Source: ATM1 sp003577165 (GTDB lineage: Bacteria > Armatimonadota > Fimbriimonadia > Fimbriimonadales > ATM1). Taken from it: a stretch of 39,663 bases of DNA. The notes under the pieces are model-generated. The model ran no database searches. It worked only from the letters and a program-made list of their open reading frames with translations, and had not been told where the DNA came from. Every line of letters begins with the position of its first letter. The first letter of the stretch is position 1. Made by a program: the position numbers and the translations under genes. Positions 26,246 to 35,288 of this stretch are shown here, piece by piece. The stretch spans positions 1 through 39,663 of the forward strand of contig SZPM01000023.1 of assembly GCA_030263715.1 (NCBI GenBank), read 5' to 3'.

Positions 26246-27570
26246 GAGCCGAGTTTGTACTTCGGTATGTTAGGATCGTCGCGCGTCGCGGCAGCGGCAG
26301 CCTCGCATCGATCGCAGAACTGCTTCGCCGTGATTTCACCGTTCAGCATCGAAGTCATCGCCCCCTCGATCTCCTTCTGCATCGCCGGATACCACATTCG
26401 GTACTGAACCGACCAAACCGTCTTGCTCTTGTTCACCGCTTCGGCGGGCTTGATGAGCACTGCCGGGAGTTTCGCCTTTTCGCTTCCGACGATCGCCATC
26501 ATCGTGCCCTTCGTCTCGACGAACTCTTTGGCTTTCTCAAGCGACGTCATGTACTTAAACAACTCCACGGCCATCTCTTTGTTATTCGCATCTTTCGGAA
26601 TCATCCAGGGCTCGATCCCGATGAGAATCGCGGTTGGGTCCCCCTTGCCGCCTTCGACGCGAGGGCACATCATGAATTCGATCTTGGCGTCCGGCGGCAT
26701 CACGTCTTTCATTTCCGAGGACAGCCAGGAGCCGCAAGGAAGCATCGCTGCTTTGCCGTTGAGGAACTGCGTTTGCGATTCCGTGTGACTCATGCCGGTT
26801 GCGCCATCTTGGAAGTAGCCTCTGTCTCGGAGTTCGCAGATCATCTCCGCAGCGCGCACCATCGCGGGCGAATTCCATGCGCCGGGTTCCAAGTTCTGCG
26901 CCGCGTCCACCGCCTCGATTCCGCCGATGCTGACGGCCCAAGGCAGGAGCATTCCCTCGATCATGTAGTAGGGATACTGGCCTTGAAATGTGATCGGAGC
27001 GATGCCCTTAGCCTTGATCTTGTCGCAGAGCGCGAGCAGTTCGTTCCAGGTTTGTGGTGGAGTCCAACCGTTCTTCGCGAATACGCCTGGGTCGTACCAC
27101 CAACCGTAAATCATGTAGTAGTACGGCAGCATCCAAGTCTTGCCGTCCTTCTGGCACAACTTGAGGATTTCAGGCATGAACGTGTCGCGCCACTTTCCTT
27201 TCCCGCCCCACGCCGGCCCATCGAGCGCTTCATCGAGAGGCATCAACTGACCTTCTTCAACGAGCGACCAGTGGTCCATCCCCCACCCGGGGAACATGAG
27301 GTCCGGCGGATCTCCGGCAACGAGACGCGGCCGCAGTTTCTCCCAAATGCGCGGATCGCCCTCGACCTTCACCTCCAGGCCGGGATGCATCTCGCCGAAT
27401 TCCTGCGCCGCCTTCTCATACGCGTCGATGCCGTAGCCCCCTTGGAAGGCAGCGACCGACAGTTCTTTAGAAGAGCCGCCTGAGGAGTTCGCTCCTGATC
27501 CGCACCCGGCAACAAACCCAACGCCGAGCAACAAGCCGCCAGCCAAACAAACCGTCTTCGACACTCTCAT
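26242..27570 (-). CDS. Sugar-binding lipoprotein of ABC importer (MalE-like)
   Basis: 442 residues. A lipoprotein signal peptide ends in the lipobox VAG-Cys23. The mature part has the extracellular solute-binding family 1 fold: FQGGYGIDAYEKAAQEFGEM, ...GDPPDLMFPGWGMDHWSLVEEG, LMPLDEAL, MLPYYYMIYGWWYDPGVFAKNGW, PQTWNELLALCDKIK and FLNGKAAMLPCGSWLSSEM. The many Trp and Tyr suit sugar stacking. It is close in pattern to oligosaccharide- or amino-sugar-binding proteins; the true ligand is unknown. It is the first gene of the three-gene operon. A purine-rich GAGGAGA stretch directly before the ATG could serve as the ribosome-binding site. Confidence 0.92.
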   Translation of the reverse strand: MRVSKTVCLAGGLLLGVGFVAGCGSGANSSGGSSKELSVAAFQGGYGIDAYEKAAQEFGEMHPGLEVKVEGDPRIWEKLRPRLVAGDPPDLMFPGWGMDHWSLVEEGQLMPLDEALDGPAWGGKGKWRDTFMPEILKLCQKDGKTWMLPYYYMIYGWWYDPGVFAKNGWTPPQTWNELLALCDKIKAKGIAPITFQGQYPYYMIEGMLLPWAVSIGGIEAVDAAQNLEPGAWNSPAMVRAAEMICELRDRGYFQDGATGMSHTESQTQFLNGKAAMLPCGSWLSSEMKDVMPPDAKIEFMMCPRVEGGKGDPTAILIGIEPWMIPKDANNKEMAVELFKYMTSLEKAKEFVETKGTMMAIVGSEKAKLPAVLIKPAEAVNKSKTVWSVQYRMWYPAMQKEIEGAMTSMLNGEITAKQFCDRCEAAAAATRDDPNIPKYKLGS

Positions 27571-27724
27571 TTCTCCTCGGCCGAGCGGCGACTCCTGGGT
27601 CCTTCGGAGCGCCGGACGGCGTCACTCCGCAGGATACCGTCGTTCATGACGGATTCGGACGAGGATCGCACGAGGGGTCCCGATGGTTGAAACGAACGCC
27701 AGGCCAGCGCCGTAGATACCGACA

Positions 27725-29683
27725 ATGCGCTGGGCGTTCGCCGTTGGGGCTCTGTTCTTCGCACTCTCGGCGTCCGGGCAGGGCGTGCGCACGATTGCGG
27801 GATTCAGGGCTGAATCCCGGCCTAACATCGACGGGAACCTCGACGATCCTCTCTGGTCTGCGGCCCCCAAAGCCGTGGACTTCGTGGATGTGTTCTCGGG
27901 AAAGCCCGCGGAGGACGCGACGGAGGCGTGGATCGCCTTCGACGACGAGGCCGTCTTCGTCGCCTTCTACGCTCACGATTCAAGGCCCGACGCTCTCATC
28001 GGCCGCGAAATCCGGCCAGGCACAGACCTCGAAGGCGAGGACTTCGTCGTCGTTCGGCTGGACCCCTTCAAGACGCTTCAGAACGATTCGATCAATCGCT
28101 TCCACGTGAGTTGCATCGGGACACAAAACGATGAGATCGCGGGGGGGCGAGCCGCGAAGCGCGAGTGGAGGGGCGATTGGCAAGCGGCAGCGCGAATCGT
28201 CGAGGACGGATACACCGTCGAAATGCGAATTCCCTGGTCGGTGATGACCTGTCCTACGGGCACCGAGCCTCGTGACATGACGGTCAATTTCGTTAGGCTT
28301 CATGCGAGGCTGAAGACGACGACGATTTGGAGCAACACGACTTCCGCTGCGAGAGCGGAACTCAACGGCGTGTGGCAAGACGTCGTTCCCGGGAAGTCCG
28401 GACAAGCGCCGAAGGTTCAGACCCTCGCCTATGTTCTTGCAGAGCAGAACGAGGACTCGACAAAGGGAGACGCTGGAGTGGACTTCCGATTTCCAGCGAC
28501 ATCGCAGTTCACGTTGGTCGGCAGCCTCAACCCTGACTTTCAGAACGTCGAACAGCAGGTCGAGACCATCGACTTCTCTCGCTCGGAGCGGTTCTTAGGC
28601 GACGCGCGGCCGTTCTTTGCCGAGGGACAGGCTCTGTTCGACATGACCGAGCGGTTTGCGATCGGCCGTCTGTTCTACAGTCGCAGGATCGAAGATTTCA
28701 TGATCGGAGCGAAGTCCTACGGTCGCGTAGGCCAGAACTGGAACGTCGCAACGCTCTTGACACTCGATGAAGGCGACGAAATCAACGGCGCATTCAACGT
28801 CGTTCGCGAATTTGGGCCATCGCAGGGCATGTCCGTGTTCGGAACGCTCCACCATGCCGAAGGGATTCGCAACAACGCAGTCGGCAATGGCGGGTGGTAT
28901 CGCCTGGGCAACTGGTCCGCAAGTTACGAGTTCATCGCATTGGATGACGACGACGATGCCTCTCAAGCCTACACATACTCGCTCGACTATCAGGTCCCGA
29001 AGTTCTTCGTGACGTGGCGATACAGCCGCATTGACGAAGACTTCACTCCCGCACTCGGGCTCATCCCATTCCGAGACAGGAAGGGCTACTACGTATTCAC
29101 CGAGTATGAAGATCGCTTCGAGGGATCGCCGATCGCGAGTTTGCGTGCGGAACTTTATGCGTCGCGATTCGACCACCTCGACGGCAGTCAGTTCGATGAT
29201 GGCTTCGACTTCACCGTCGAAGCAGAGCTGCGCAATGACAACGGCTTTCGCGTTACTTACGAGGATCGCGAATTCGAGGGCGAGAGGGATCGGGTCACCG
29301 GAGTTGCATACGGGTGGGGGGTCAACAACCGCTTCCGGCAACTCATCGTTGGGTACAGCACAGGAACAAGGGCGGGCGAGGATTTCACCTTCATCGAGAC
29401 CATGGGCAGCATTCGTGTGCTAAGGAAGCTCGACCTCAGCGTGACCGCACGAATCGTGGACTACCTCGGCACGACGGAACAGTACATCGTCACCGTGGGC
29501 TGGGAGTTCGATGCGAGGCGAGCGATCACCGGAAGAATCGTGCGAACGGGCGACAAGACGAACGGGTACTTGGCGTTCCGGAATTCCGGCTTCAAGGGCC
29601 AGGAACTCTACGTGATCCTCGGAGATCCGAACGAAGACGAGTGGCGTACCCGCCTCGTCGTGAAGTGGGTAATCCCGATTTAG
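27725..29683 (+). CDS. CBM9-like/DUF5916 outer-membrane barrel protein
   Basis: 652 residues. A signal peptide (MRWAFAVGALFFALSASGQG) precedes a carbohydrate-binding family-9-like domain at about 25-205, recognisable by PNIDGNLDDPLWSAAP, TEAWIAFDDEAVFVAFYAHD, VRLDPFKTLQNDSINRFHV and WQAAARIVEDGYTVEMRIPW. The remaining two thirds is a series of amphipathic strands of the DUF5916 type: GSLNPDFQNVEQQVETIDFS, FFAEGQALFDM and many aromatic-rich strands ending in RLVVKWVIPI. Such proteins are probable outer-membrane barrels, perhaps for glycan or peptide uptake. The divergent sugar importer 154 bases away makes sugar uptake plausible. The 3' end overlaps ftsK by 4 bases. Confidence 0.85.
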   Translation: MRWAFAVGALFFALSASGQGVRTIAGFRAESRPNIDGNLDDPLWSAAPKAVDFVDVFSGKPAEDATEAWIAFDDEAVFVAFYAHDSRPDALIGREIRPGTDLEGEDFVVVRLDPFKTLQNDSINRFHVSCIGTQNDEIAGGRAAKREWRGDWQAAARIVEDGYTVEMRIPWSVMTCPTGTEPRDMTVNFVRLHARLKTTTIWSNTTSAARAELNGVWQDVVPGKSGQAPKVQTLAYVLAEQNEDSTKGDAGVDFRFPATSQFTLVGSLNPDFQNVEQQVETIDFSRSERFLGDARPFFAEGQALFDMTERFAIGRLFYSRRIEDFMIGAKSYGRVGQNWNVATLLTLDEGDEINGAFNVVREFGPSQGMSVFGTLHHAEGIRNNAVGNGGWYRLGNWSASYEFIALDDDDDASQAYTYSLDYQVPKFFVTWRYSRIDEDFTPALGLIPFRDRKGYYVFTEYEDRFEGSPIASLRAELYASRFDHLDGSQFDDGFDFTVEAELRNDNGFRVTYEDREFEGERDRVTGVAYGWGVNNRFRQLIVGYSTGTRAGEDFTFIETMGSIRVLRKLDLSVTARIVDYLGTTEQYIVTVGWEFDARRAITGRIVRTGDKTNGYLAFRNSGFKGQELYVILGDPNEDEWRTRLVVKWVIPI

Positions 29684-31818
29684 AGCGTTCGCCCGAGAAG
29701 TTGATCCACTTCCGTCGGGCTTACAAGCACTTCGCGGGGTCTCGGGCCGTCGCGCGGAGCGACGATGCCGCGTTCCTCCATTAGGTCGAGCAGCCGTGAC
29801 GCTCGTTGGAAACCGATGCTAAATCTCCGCTGCAGCATGGACGTGGACGCTTGCCCGCGATCTGCGACCCATCGAACCGCTTCCTCCCACATCGGGTCAG
29901 ACTCCTCGGACTCCAGCCGTATCTCCTCGCGTTCGATCGCCGCTGCCGCCGGATCGAGGGTGTACTCCGGCTCCGCTTCCTTTCGCCAATGCTCGCAAAT
30001 TGCGGCGATCTCCTGCTCGGAGACATAGCATCCCTGGATGCGGGTCGGCTTGTGCGCGTCGATCGGAAGGAACAGCATGTCTCCCATTCCGATCAACTGA
30101 TCCGCGCCAGCAGCATCGAGGATCGTTCTCGAGTCCACCTGACTTGAAACTGCGAAGGCGATTCGGCTCGAGATGTTCGCTTTGATCGTTCCCGTGATGA
30201 CGTCCACACTCGGCCGCTGCGTGGCGATAACCAGGTGGATTCCCGTCGCGCGTGCCAGTTGCGCAAGGCGGCAGATCGAAGTCTCTACTTCGTTCGCTGC
30301 CTGGATCATGAGGTCCGCCAACTCGTCGATCACAACGACGATGTAGGGCAACTTGTCCGCAAAGGACGCCTTCGCGTTGAAGGCCTCGATGTTGCGACAC
30401 TTCGCTTCCGCGAACACGTCGTAGCGTCGATCCATCTCCCTCCAGATCATCTTGAGAACGCCAGGCATCTGCTTGATGTCTCTGACGACCGGGCACATGA
30501 GGTGCGGGATCTCATCGAACAGAGTCAGTTCCACCCTCTTCGGATCGAGCAGCACAAGACGCAAGTCCTTCGGCGTGTTCCTGAGCAGGAGGCTTGTGAT
30601 GATGGACGCCAGCCCGATGGACTTTCCGCTATTCGTCGCCCCCCCGATAAGAAGGTGAGGCATCTGCGCAAGGTCGGCGTAGACGTTGTTGCCCGCGACA
30701 TCCTGGCCGAGACACATGACTGTTCGGCTCTTGTGGTTGAGGAACTCTTCGCTGGCTGCGACTTCGCGCAGACGAATGACCGCACGCTTTGAGTTCGGAA
30801 CCTCGATCCCGATCGCAGGCTTGCCAGGAATGGGCGCTTCCACACGCACCTGGATCGCGGCAAGGCTCATCGCGAGGTTGTCCGCAAGGCTCTTGATTCG
30901 CGAGACGCGGATTCCAGGGCCCAGCTGAATTTCATATCTCGTTAGAGTCGGCCCGTGAGCGACTTCGACGACGTTGGCTTCGATGCCGAACTCCTCCAAC
31001 GTTTGCTCGAGCGTGTCGATGTTGGCCTGAATCTCCGACTGCGTTCGCTTCGGCTTCGCGTCGGGTTCGCTGAGCAGGCTCAGAGCGGGCAGGTTGTAGC
31101 CTTCCTTCGGAATAGATCGCGTTGGGTTCGCTGCGAGGCGCGTTTCCTGCGGCGCGGACTCGCTGCGACGGATCGGTTCAGGCCTCGGCTGTTCGCTCTG
31201 GCGAGGCGCCATCTCGACGACTGCGCGAACGGGCTTCGGCTGTTTGTTGGGTTCGCGGAGTTTCGCTTTCAGAATTCGAGTGTCTTTGAGTCGAGCCGCT
31301 CGATCCTTGAGAGCCTCGACGAACACCTGCATCGGCACGTTCAGGCAGAGGATGACTCCGACCATGGCGATTGCGCCGAGGCCGACCCACTTCGCGTCTC
31401 CGAGCAGGCCCTGGAAACTCCATCCAACTAATGCGCCGAAATATCCGCCGCTCGACGACGCCACTGTCGGATCGAAGTAATCCCCTTCGAAAGCTCGCGC
31501 GATGAATCCGAGGAAGGCGAGGTAGAGGAGGACGCTTCCCCACACCAAAGACGACGCGCGAAAACTTCTGTGGCCGAGGATGAGCGCGACGCCGAACGAG
31601 GCTAACACGAAGGGAAACGCCCATGCGCCTCCACCGAACAGACCGCGCAACGCCCCGCCGGCAGCAGCGCCGAGGATTCCTGTGTCGAAGAATGCGAGGC
31701 TAAGACCCGTGACGAGCCCGAGCGTAATGAGCAGCACGCCGACGATGTCGAACGTACGATGCTCTCCCTCTGGTCGCACCTTCCGTGCGACACGGCTCTG
31801 CCTCATGCTTGTCCCCAT
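29680..31818 (-). CDS. ftsK: FtsK/SpoIIIE DNA translocase
   Basis: 712 residues. AGGGAGG lies 5 bases before the ATG, which supports this start over the Met at position 5. Four membrane helices occupy about 25-165. After a linker come the motor alpha domain (SEIQANIDTLEQTLEEFGIE, GPTLTRYEIQLGPG), a Walker A GGATNSGKS (about 391-399), a Walker B VVVIDELADLMI (about 495-505), a LVIATQRPSVDVITGTIKAN segment, and a C-terminal winged-helix gamma domain (ASTSMLQRRFSIGFQRASRL) that reads KOPS-type sequences. It pumps chromosomal DNA through the closing septum and activates XerCD dimer resolution. It is shorter than E. coli FtsK because the linker is short. Confidence 0.96.
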   Translation of the reverse strand: MGTSMRQSRVARKVRPEGEHRTFDIVGVLLITLGLVTGLSLAFFDTGILGAAAGGALRGLFGGGAWAFPFVLASFGVALILGHRSFRASSLVWGSVLLYLAFLGFIARAFEGDYFDPTVASSSGGYFGALVGWSFQGLLGDAKWVGLGAIAMVGVILCLNVPMQVFVEALKDRAARLKDTRILKAKLREPNKQPKPVRAVVEMAPRQSEQPRPEPIRRSESAPQETRLAANPTRSIPKEGYNLPALSLLSEPDAKPKRTQSEIQANIDTLEQTLEEFGIEANVVEVAHGPTLTRYEIQLGPGIRVSRIKSLADNLAMSLAAIQVRVEAPIPGKPAIGIEVPNSKRAVIRLREVAASEEFLNHKSRTVMCLGQDVAGNNVYADLAQMPHLLIGGATNSGKSIGLASIITSLLLRNTPKDLRLVLLDPKRVELTLFDEIPHLMCPVVRDIKQMPGVLKMIWREMDRRYDVFAEAKCRNIEAFNAKASFADKLPYIVVVIDELADLMIQAANEVETSICRLAQLARATGIHLVIATQRPSVDVITGTIKANISSRIAFAVSSQVDSRTILDAAGADQLIGMGDMLFLPIDAHKPTRIQGCYVSEQEIAAICEHWRKEAEPEYTLDPAAAAIEREEIRLESEESDPMWEEAVRWVADRGQASTSMLQRRFSIGFQRASRLLDLMEERGIVAPRDGPRPREVLVSPTEVDQLLGRTL

Positions 31819-31866
31819 GCCATCCTCCCTGACGGCTAACCGGGTCCGGCTCGATTCAGAAGTCGG

Positions 31867-32238
31867 TTATCCCGATGACGATTTCTTGTTAGTTCCGAGC
31901 TCTTCGTCGGGAAGAGGAGTCTCTGCTCCCTCAAACCAACGGCCCGACGGCAGCGTGTCCTGATCGGGGTTCGGTGGACGGAACTTCTCGCTGGGCGGAA
32001 TCATCCCGCCACTGCCTTCCTGCTCCGTGAGGATCGTGTTGCCGAGTTCGGATCTCAATTCATCCACCGTCGGGACCAAGCGCTCCTTCTCCTTCCCGGA
32101 GAGTTTCTCGAGCGCTTCTTTATGCTCATCTTGAACGGGCGGCGCCGCTGGCGCGTTCGCGCCCGCTTGGATAAACACCATCGCCCCGATGAGCGCCACT
32201 AAGATGCTGCCGATCACGAACGGATTCGATCGTCTCAA
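31867..32238 (-). CDS. Small single-pass membrane protein upstream of ftsK
   Basis: 123 residues from a TTG at 32238, chosen because an AGGAGA lies about 7 bases upstream; the frame is open a further 23 codons. One membrane helix (PFVIGSILVALIGAMVFIQAG) near the N-terminus leaves a charged, Pro/Glu-rich tail outside the cytoplasm. That tail contains a short helix with KEALEKLSGKEKERLVPTVDELRSELG. There is no domain I recognise. It is 48 bases upstream of ftsK on the same strand and probably shares its transcript, so a role near the division or translocase apparatus is possible but is inference only. Confidence 0.6.
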   Translation of the reverse strand: MRRSNPFVIGSILVALIGAMVFIQAGANAPAAPPVQDEHKEALEKLSGKEKERLVPTVDELRSELGNTILTEQEGSGGMIPPSEKFRPPNPDQDTLPSGRWFEGAETPLPDEELGTNKKSSSG

Positions 32239-32315
32239 TTCAACTTCTCCTGCCGGAAATCGGCGTCCTGCGTTCAGTATACGGTACCGAAGCACGTTTG
32301 AGGCCAAAATCCCCC

Positions 32316-33398
32316 ATGCCTGGGCCGCTTTGCGCTCTCGACGCCTCCCTCGTGGGGACGGAGAACACAGGCGACTCAGCGTACTGGGCCGGCCTCATCG
32401 GCGCGCTCGGAAGGGTCGCACCGAACGACGAGTTCCTACTACTGTCAAACGCCCAGCCGCCCTCGTGGGTTTCCGATCTGCCGGCCAACTTGCGGTGGAT
32501 CGTGCTCCCCCCGAGGCCGGGGAGGTGGCTGCGCGCCGTTACGATGCCGCTCGCGGCGAAGCGGCTCGGGGCCAGAACGTTCCACACCCAGTACACGCTG
32601 AGCCCACTGGCGCGGAACGGCGTCACGACCATCCACGACGTCAGCTTCTTCGTCGGGCCGGAGTGGTTCCGGTGGAAGGATCGGCTGCTCCTCCGGTCGC
32701 TGGTTCCCGGCTCGGCGAGGCGGGCCAGGAAGGTCATCACCGTCAGCGAGGCGAGCAAGGCCGACATCGTCCGGCATTTGCGAGTGCCCGCTCAGAAGGT
32801 GGCGGTGACCTACAACGCCCCCGATCCGAGGTTCCAGCCGGTTGGCGAGGCGGACCAGGAGGCGACGCTCGAACGGCTCGGCATCCGGAGGCCGTTCCTC
32901 CTGACGATCGGCACGCGATGGCCGAGAAAGAACCTGCGCCTGGCGATCGCGGCCGCGGGGATGCTGCCGGAGTCGCTTCCGCATCGGCTGGTGGTGGTTG
33001 GGAAGCAGGGTTGGGGCGAAGAGGGGAGCAATCCGCGGGTGGTCGCGACCGGCTACGTCCCCAACGATGTCCTCCCAGCGCTCTACTCGGCTGCGGATCT
33101 GTACCTGTGCCCGAGCCACTACGAGGGATTCGGGATCCCGATCGTCGAAGCGTTTGCGTGCGGGACGCCCGTGATCACGTCGCCTGGAGGCGCGCTGCGC
33201 GAGGTCGCGGGCGGCGCGGCTGAGGTGATGGACGACTGGACCGCTGAGGCGTGGTCGTCGAAGATCGTTGAGCTGCTGTCCGATTCGAGTAAATTGCACG
33301 CGATGCGCGAACGGGGACTTGCGCGCGCTCGGGACTTCTCATGGGAAAAGACGGCTGCACTCACGGTGGACGTGTATCGCGAGGCTGCGGGTGATTGA
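32316..33398 (+). CDS. GT4 family glycosyltransferase (mannosyltransferase-like)
   Basis: 360 residues from the ATG at 32316; a TTG at 32298 is the longer alternative. GT-B fold: FHTQYTLSP and TIHDVSFFVGPEWFR in the N-terminal half, VITVSEASKADIVRHL, then LLTIGTRWPRKNLRLAI, RLVVVGKQGW, GYVPNDVLPALYSAADLYLCPS and an intact E-x7-E motif (EGFGIPIVEAF), followed by SPGGALREVAGG. The pattern is that of WbaZ/MtfB-like transferases. It is probably a glycan assembly enzyme lying apart from the main polysaccharide region. Bases 32821-32880 hold 43 G/C of 60 against 34 of 60 in a sampled ftsK stretch (30301-30360), a hint of different composition. It overlaps the next gene by 8 bases. Confidence 0.88.
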   Translation: MPGPLCALDASLVGTENTGDSAYWAGLIGALGRVAPNDEFLLLSNAQPPSWVSDLPANLRWIVLPPRPGRWLRAVTMPLAAKRLGARTFHTQYTLSPLARNGVTTIHDVSFFVGPEWFRWKDRLLLRSLVPGSARRARKVITVSEASKADIVRHLRVPAQKVAVTYNAPDPRFQPVGEADQEATLERLGIRRPFLLTIGTRWPRKNLRLAIAAAGMLPESLPHRLVVVGKQGWGEEGSNPRVVATGYVPNDVLPALYSAADLYLCPSHYEGFGIPIVEAFACGTPVITSPGGALREVAGGAAEVMDDWTAEAWSSKIVELLSDSSKLHAMRERGLARARDFSWEKTAALTVDVYREAAGD

Positions 33399-33591
33399 TC
33401 CAAAGTTGCTCGAACTCCTTGCGTGTCCGAGGTGTGAGTCGAGGCCGCCGGTGGAACTGAACGGCGACCTTCTCGTCTGCACCGAGTGCCAGTACGCGTA
33501 TCGCATCGAGGACGGCATTCCGGACATGCTTCCCGAGAGCGCGATTCCGCCGGACGAGTGGAAGCGGGAGGCGAATTCCAGTCATGCCTGA
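33391..33591 (+). CDS. Trm112-family zinc-ribbon protein
   Basis: 66 residues from a GTG at 33391, overlapping the glycosyltransferase stop by 8 bases and the aroQ start by 8 bases. The Trm112/UPF0434 pattern is clear: IDPKLLELLACPRC near the N-terminus, then LVCTEC, so the zinc ligands are Cys12, Cys15, Cys30 and Cys33. YRIEDGIPDMLPESA is the family's usual last segment. In eukaryotes Trm112 activates methyltransferases; the bacterial role is little known. The longer frame starting at 33268 lies inside the glycosyltransferase and is not used. Confidence 0.9.
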   Translation: MIDPKLLELLACPRCESRPPVELNGDLLVCTECQYAYRIEDGIPDMLPESAIPPDEWKREANSSHA

Positions 33592-34036
33592 AACCAAAAC
33601 GTGCCTCGTGCTTCACGGGCCGAACCTGAACCTTCTCGGATTTCGCGAGACGGACGTGTACGGCAAACGGCCTCTCGTCGACATTGACGCGGACATTCAA
33701 AAGTGCGCGAAGGACCTGGGCATCGAGGTTCGCATTCTGCAGAGCAACAGCGAGGCGCAGTTGATCGATGCGATCCATGAGCACAGGATCTGGGCGAGTG
33801 GCATCATCATCAATCCTGGCGGTTTGTCGCACTATTCGATTTCGCTTCGCGATGCGCTGGCGGCGGTTCGGCTGCCCGTCGTCGAAGTTCACGTTTCGAA
33901 CATCTACTCTCGTGAGGAGTTTCGTCGCGAGTCCGTCATTTCGCCTGTCTGCGTGGGCGTGATTAGCGGATTCGGCGGATTCGGTTACGAGATGGCTCTC
34001 CATGCACTGAACGACTTATGGGAACGACTGATCTAA
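33584..34036 (+). CDS. aroQ: 3-dehydroquinate dehydratase, type II
   Basis: 150 residues. It dehydrates 3-dehydroquinate to 3-dehydroshikimate in the shikimate pathway. All family blocks are present: LHGPNLNLLGFRE with Asn14 and Arg21, the catalytic Tyr26 (VYG), SNSEAQLIDAIHE, IINPGG, EVHVSNIYSREEFR with catalytic His103, and GFGGFGYEMAL. Two conserved positions differ: the usual NPGA is NPGG and the usual HTS is HYS (His83-Tyr-Ser). These are mild changes beside the substrate pocket. The overlaps with both neighbours (8 and 19 bases) indicate one operon. Confidence 0.95.
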   Translation: MPETKTCLVLHGPNLNLLGFRETDVYGKRPLVDIDADIQKCAKDLGIEVRILQSNSEAQLIDAIHEHRIWASGIIINPGGLSHYSISLRDALAAVRLPVVEVHVSNIYSREEFRRESVISPVCVGVISGFGGFGYEMALHALNDLWERLI

Positions 34037-35106
34037 TCGCAACTTCGCTTGCGCGTGCGCGCGAGCGTTTGGCCGGCATGTCTGTCGACGCCGCGCTCGT
34101 CACGAACATCGAAAACGTCCGGTGGATGTCCGGATTCAGCGGGTCAAGCGCGGCCATCGTCTTGTCGCCATCGGAAGCGGTGTTCATCACGGACTCGCGA
34201 TACGACGAGCAGGCTCACGAGCAGGTGAAGGGCTTCGAAATCCATGTTTTCGCCAGTCCGACTCGGCAGGCACAGGCGATCGGCGCGGTCATCCATCGGC
34301 TGGGACTGACCTCGGTTTCGTTCGAGGCGGAGCACGTGACTTTCGCCACGATGAACTCGTGGGCCAACGACATCCCGGGCATCGAGTTCACTCCCGTCGA
34401 GAAGATGATCTCTCCGCTTCGGATGGTGAAGTCGGCTGAAGAGATCGAAAAGATCCGGCGCGCATGCGGAATCGGAGACGCGTGCTTCGAGCACGTGCTT
34501 CGGATGCTCAGGCCGGGCGTCACCGAGTACGACGTCGCGCTCGACATCGAGTTCTTCATTCGAAGGCAGGGCGCGAAGATCGCGTTCGACGTCATCGCGG
34601 TGAGCGGCGAGCGAAGCGCGAGACCTCATGGAACGCCGAGTGAAAGAAAACTCGAGGTCGGCGATTTCGTCACGCTGGATTTCGGCGCATGCGTGGACGG
34701 ATGGAACAGCGATTTGACGCGCACTGTGGTCATCGGCGAGGCGACGGATCGGCATCGCGAGGTATTCGACGCGGTTCTGCGCGCCGAGGAGTCGTGCATC
34801 GCGGCGATGAAGCCGGGTGTGGCGGCAAAGGACGTGGACGCGCTCGCACGACGGATTCTCGCGGAGAGGGACTTCGACAAGTATTTCGGCCACGGGCTCG
34901 GACACGGGCTCGGCAGCGCGGTTCACGACGTAGCGAGCATGAACCCGAACTCGACGGACGTCCTGGAGCCGGGGCAGGTGTGGACCGTGGAGCCGGGCGT
35001 GTATATCCCGGGATTCGGCGGCTGCCGGATCGAGGACGACGTCGTGGTCACGAGTGACGGCGTCGAGGTTCTGACTCACGCGAGTAAGCCGTTCGTCGTT
35101 CCTTAG
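34018..35106 (+). CDS. M24B aminopeptidase P-like Xaa-Pro peptidase
   Basis: 362 residues. Creatinase-like N-terminal domain (NIENVRWMSGFSGSSA, FITDSRYDEQA) and a pita-bread C-terminal domain. The metal ligands are in place: Asp221 (LDFGA), Asp232 (SDLTRT), a His in GHGLGHGLG (292/296), Glu325 (VEPGVY) and Glu339 (CRIEDDVVV). The VSGERSARPHG substrate segment is present. It removes an N-terminal residue before proline, or cleaves Xaa-Pro dipeptides. The aroQ-peptidase order is common in bacteria and is often followed by efp; here efp is absent and a repeat-rich stretch begins instead. It overlaps aroQ by 19 bases. Confidence 0.94.
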   Translation: MGTTDLIATSLARARERLAGMSVDAALVTNIENVRWMSGFSGSSAAIVLSPSEAVFITDSRYDEQAHEQVKGFEIHVFASPTRQAQAIGAVIHRLGLTSVSFEAEHVTFATMNSWANDIPGIEFTPVEKMISPLRMVKSAEEIEKIRRACGIGDACFEHVLRMLRPGVTEYDVALDIEFFIRRQGAKIAFDVIAVSGERSARPHGTPSERKLEVGDFVTLDFGACVDGWNSDLTRTVVIGEATDRHREVFDAVLRAEESCIAAMKPGVAAKDVDALARRILAERDFDKYFGHGLGHGLGSAVHDVASMNPNSTDVLEPGQVWTVEPGVYIPGFGGCRIEDDVVVTSDGVEVLTHASKPFVVP

Positions 35107-35112
35107 GGCCGA

Positions 35113-35162
35113 GTTGCACGGGTGCACGGTGCACGCTCCGCGCGTAGGAAAGCGTGCAGGTT
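35113..35162. repeat. 50-bp direct repeat, copy 1, with 8-bp stem-loop
   Basis: 48 of 50 bases match 35239-35288. Inside is a perfect 8-bp inverted repeat TGCACGCT/AGCGTGCA (35130-35137 and 35151-35158) around a 13-base loop. Both differences between the copies fall in the loop, so the stem is conserved. It begins 6 bases after the M24 peptidase stop. Confidence 0.85.
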
Positions 35163-35190
35163 CTGGGTGACTCGAACGCAGGATGCCCCA

Positions 35191-35220
35191 GGGACGAAAG
35201 GGACTAAGCGACCTAAGGGG
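35191..35220. repeat. Degenerate 9-bp tandem units (GGGACNAAR-like)
   Basis: Between the two 50-bp repeats are three consecutive 9-base units: GGGACGAAA (35191), GGGACTAAG (35200) and CGACCTAAG (35209), followed by a partial one. This looks like a decayed microsatellite. Confidence 0.6.
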
Positions 35221-35238
35221 CTTCCGGAATCGAAGGGG

Positions 35239-35288
35239 GTTGCACGGGTGCACGGTGCACGCTCCGCGTGTGGGAAAGCGTGCAGGTT
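35239..35288. repeat. 50-bp direct repeat, copy 2, with 8-bp stem-loop
   Basis: Second copy of 35113-35162, differing at positions 31 and 34 of the unit, both in the hairpin loop. The stem arms are at 35256-35263 and 35277-35284. The copies are 126 bases apart, start to start. Confidence 0.85.

Noticed and set aside
35113..35288. The two 50-bp repeats as a CRISPR array
   Set aside because: Only two copies, a 76-base gap that is partly repetitive, and no cas genes.
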